From an uncultured Candidatus Competibacteraceae bacterium (GTDB taxonomy: Bacteria > Pseudomonadota > Gammaproteobacteria > Competibacterales > Competibacteraceae): a DNA stretch of 7,417 nucleotides. The DNA is taken from assembly GCA_937872125.1 (NCBI GenBank), contig CALMNY010000381.1:1-7417 (forward strand). The letters are read 5' to 3'. Shown here piece after piece: positions 6,955-7,417 of the stretch. A program made the position numbers and the translations under genes. Each line of letters opens with the position of its first letter. Within the stretch, counting starts at the first letter, position 1. Under the pieces are notes generated by a model that saw only the letters and a list, made by a program, of their open reading frames with translations, made no database searches and was not told the DNA's origin.

Positions 6955-7005
6955 ATGCGGTCCGTTGATCCACACTTTGGAGGATTTGCGTTATGGCGGC
7001 GGTAG
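6955..7005 (+). CDS. Possible 16-residue leader peptide overlapping the hppA start
   Basis: ATG 6955 has an excellent ribosome binding site, GAGGAG at 6943-6948, six bases upstream. The frame encodes [16 protein letters not shown] and stops at TAG 7003-7005. It runs 13 bases into hppA in another frame. Its Gly-Gly codons (6979-6984) are the very bases of the hppA ribosome binding site, so ribosomes on this ORF would cover or open the hppA start, and those finishing could restart ten bases back at 6993. This suggests translational coupling or leader control of hppA. I recognise no peptide family. It could equally be a chance ORF. Confidence 0.4.
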   Translation: MRSVDPHFGGFALWRR

Positions 7006-7417
7006 GATTGATCCTGGCTTTGCTCTGCGCCATCGGCGCACTTATCTACGGCGTTCAGTCGGTCAAGTGGGTGTTGGCCAAGGATGCCGGTAACCCCCGG
7101 ATGCAGGAAATCGCCGCTGCCGTCCAGGAAGGCGCGAAGGCTTACCTGGACCGGCAATACACGACTATCGCCATCGCCGGCGTGATCATCGGCGTGATCA
7201 TCGCCATTTTCCTGGGCCTGCTGTCCGCGGTCGGCTTCGTGATCGGCGCGGTGCTGTCGGGCGCTGCCGGTTACATCGGCATGTATGTGTCGGTGCGCGC
7301 CAACGTCCGCACCGCCCAGGCGGCGCACAGCGGTCTGAACGCGGCGCTGGAAGTCGCGTTCCGGGGCGGCGCCATCACCGGCATGTTGGTGGTGGGCCTG
7401 GGCCTGCTCGGCGTGGC
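6993..7417 (+). CDS. hppA: Membrane-bound, ion-translocating pyrophosphatase, N-terminal part (runs off the window)
   Basis: The first 141 codons of an integral membrane pyrophosphatase, which couples pyrophosphate hydrolysis to pumping H+ (or Na+) across the inner membrane; the whole protein usually has about 660-800 residues and 16 membrane helices. A first helix spans about residues 3-23. [20 protein letters not shown] and [10 protein letters not shown] follow (31-60), a segment strongly conserved in the family. Helices lie at about 59-77 and 79-99, then the conserved [13 protein letters not shown] (99-111), and a further helix begins near 125. GGAGGA at 6979-6984, eight bases upstream, fixes the start. 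The pyrophosphate-binding and ion-selectivity residues lie beyond the window, so neither K+ dependence nor H+ versus Na+ pumping can be judged. A 12-bp direct repeat (7179-7202) encodes GVIIGVII. Confidence 0.95.
   Translation, partial: MAAVGLILALLCAIGALIYGVQSVKWVLAKDAGNPRMQEIAAAVQEGAKAYLDRQYTTIAIAGVIIGVIIAIFLGLLSAVGFVIGAVLSGAAGYIGMYVSVRANVRTAQAAHSGLNAALEVAFRGGAITGMLVVGLGLLGV

Overview
The window is GC-rich chromosomal DNA from a bacterium, most likely a gammaproteobacterium. The Liv proteins and the soluble pyrophosphatase resemble their Escherichia coli counterparts along almost their whole length, judged from memory of those proteins. No rRNA, phage or plasmid gene is present, so the placement rests on protein resemblance and base composition only. 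Some dispersed repeats (inverted heptamer arrays, a palindrome pair) suggest a free-living species with a repeat-rich genome.

Layout: (1) 1-104 is the 3' end of a gene for a LivM-type permease, evidence for a second liv gene set just upstream. (2) 292-5252 is a complete high-affinity branched-chain amino acid ABC transporter locus on the + strand: livJ/K (periplasmic binding protein), livH and livM (permeases), livG and livF (ATPases). livH to livF are stitched together by 1- to 4-base overlaps. livJ is separated from them by 125 bp holding two facing arrays of 7-bp repeats. (3) 5300-5863 is adk (short-form adenylate kinase) on the - strand, convergent with livF across a 9-bp-stem hairpin. 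(4) 6056-6589 is ppa (family I soluble inorganic pyrophosphatase), divergent from adk. (5) 6590-6954 is a non-coding spacer with two inverted copies of a palindromic repeat, a terminator-like hairpin and a promoter candidate. (6) 6993 to the window end is the first 141 codons of hppA (membrane ion-pumping pyrophosphatase), preceded by a 16-codon ORF with its own strong ribosome binding site that overlaps the hppA start.

The genes form two functional groups. LivJ captures leucine, isoleucine or valine (or a related amino acid) in the periplasm, LivHM carries it across the inner membrane, and LivGF hydrolyses ATP to drive this. Adk, Ppa and HppA all concern adenylate and pyrophosphate energy: Adk interconverts AMP, ADP and ATP, while Ppa and HppA both hydrolyse pyrophosphate, one releasing heat and the other pumping ions. 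The proteins are all well-known families. The less ordinary material is in the intergenic DNA: the inverted heptamer arrays, the leader ORF of hppA, and the palindrome pair.
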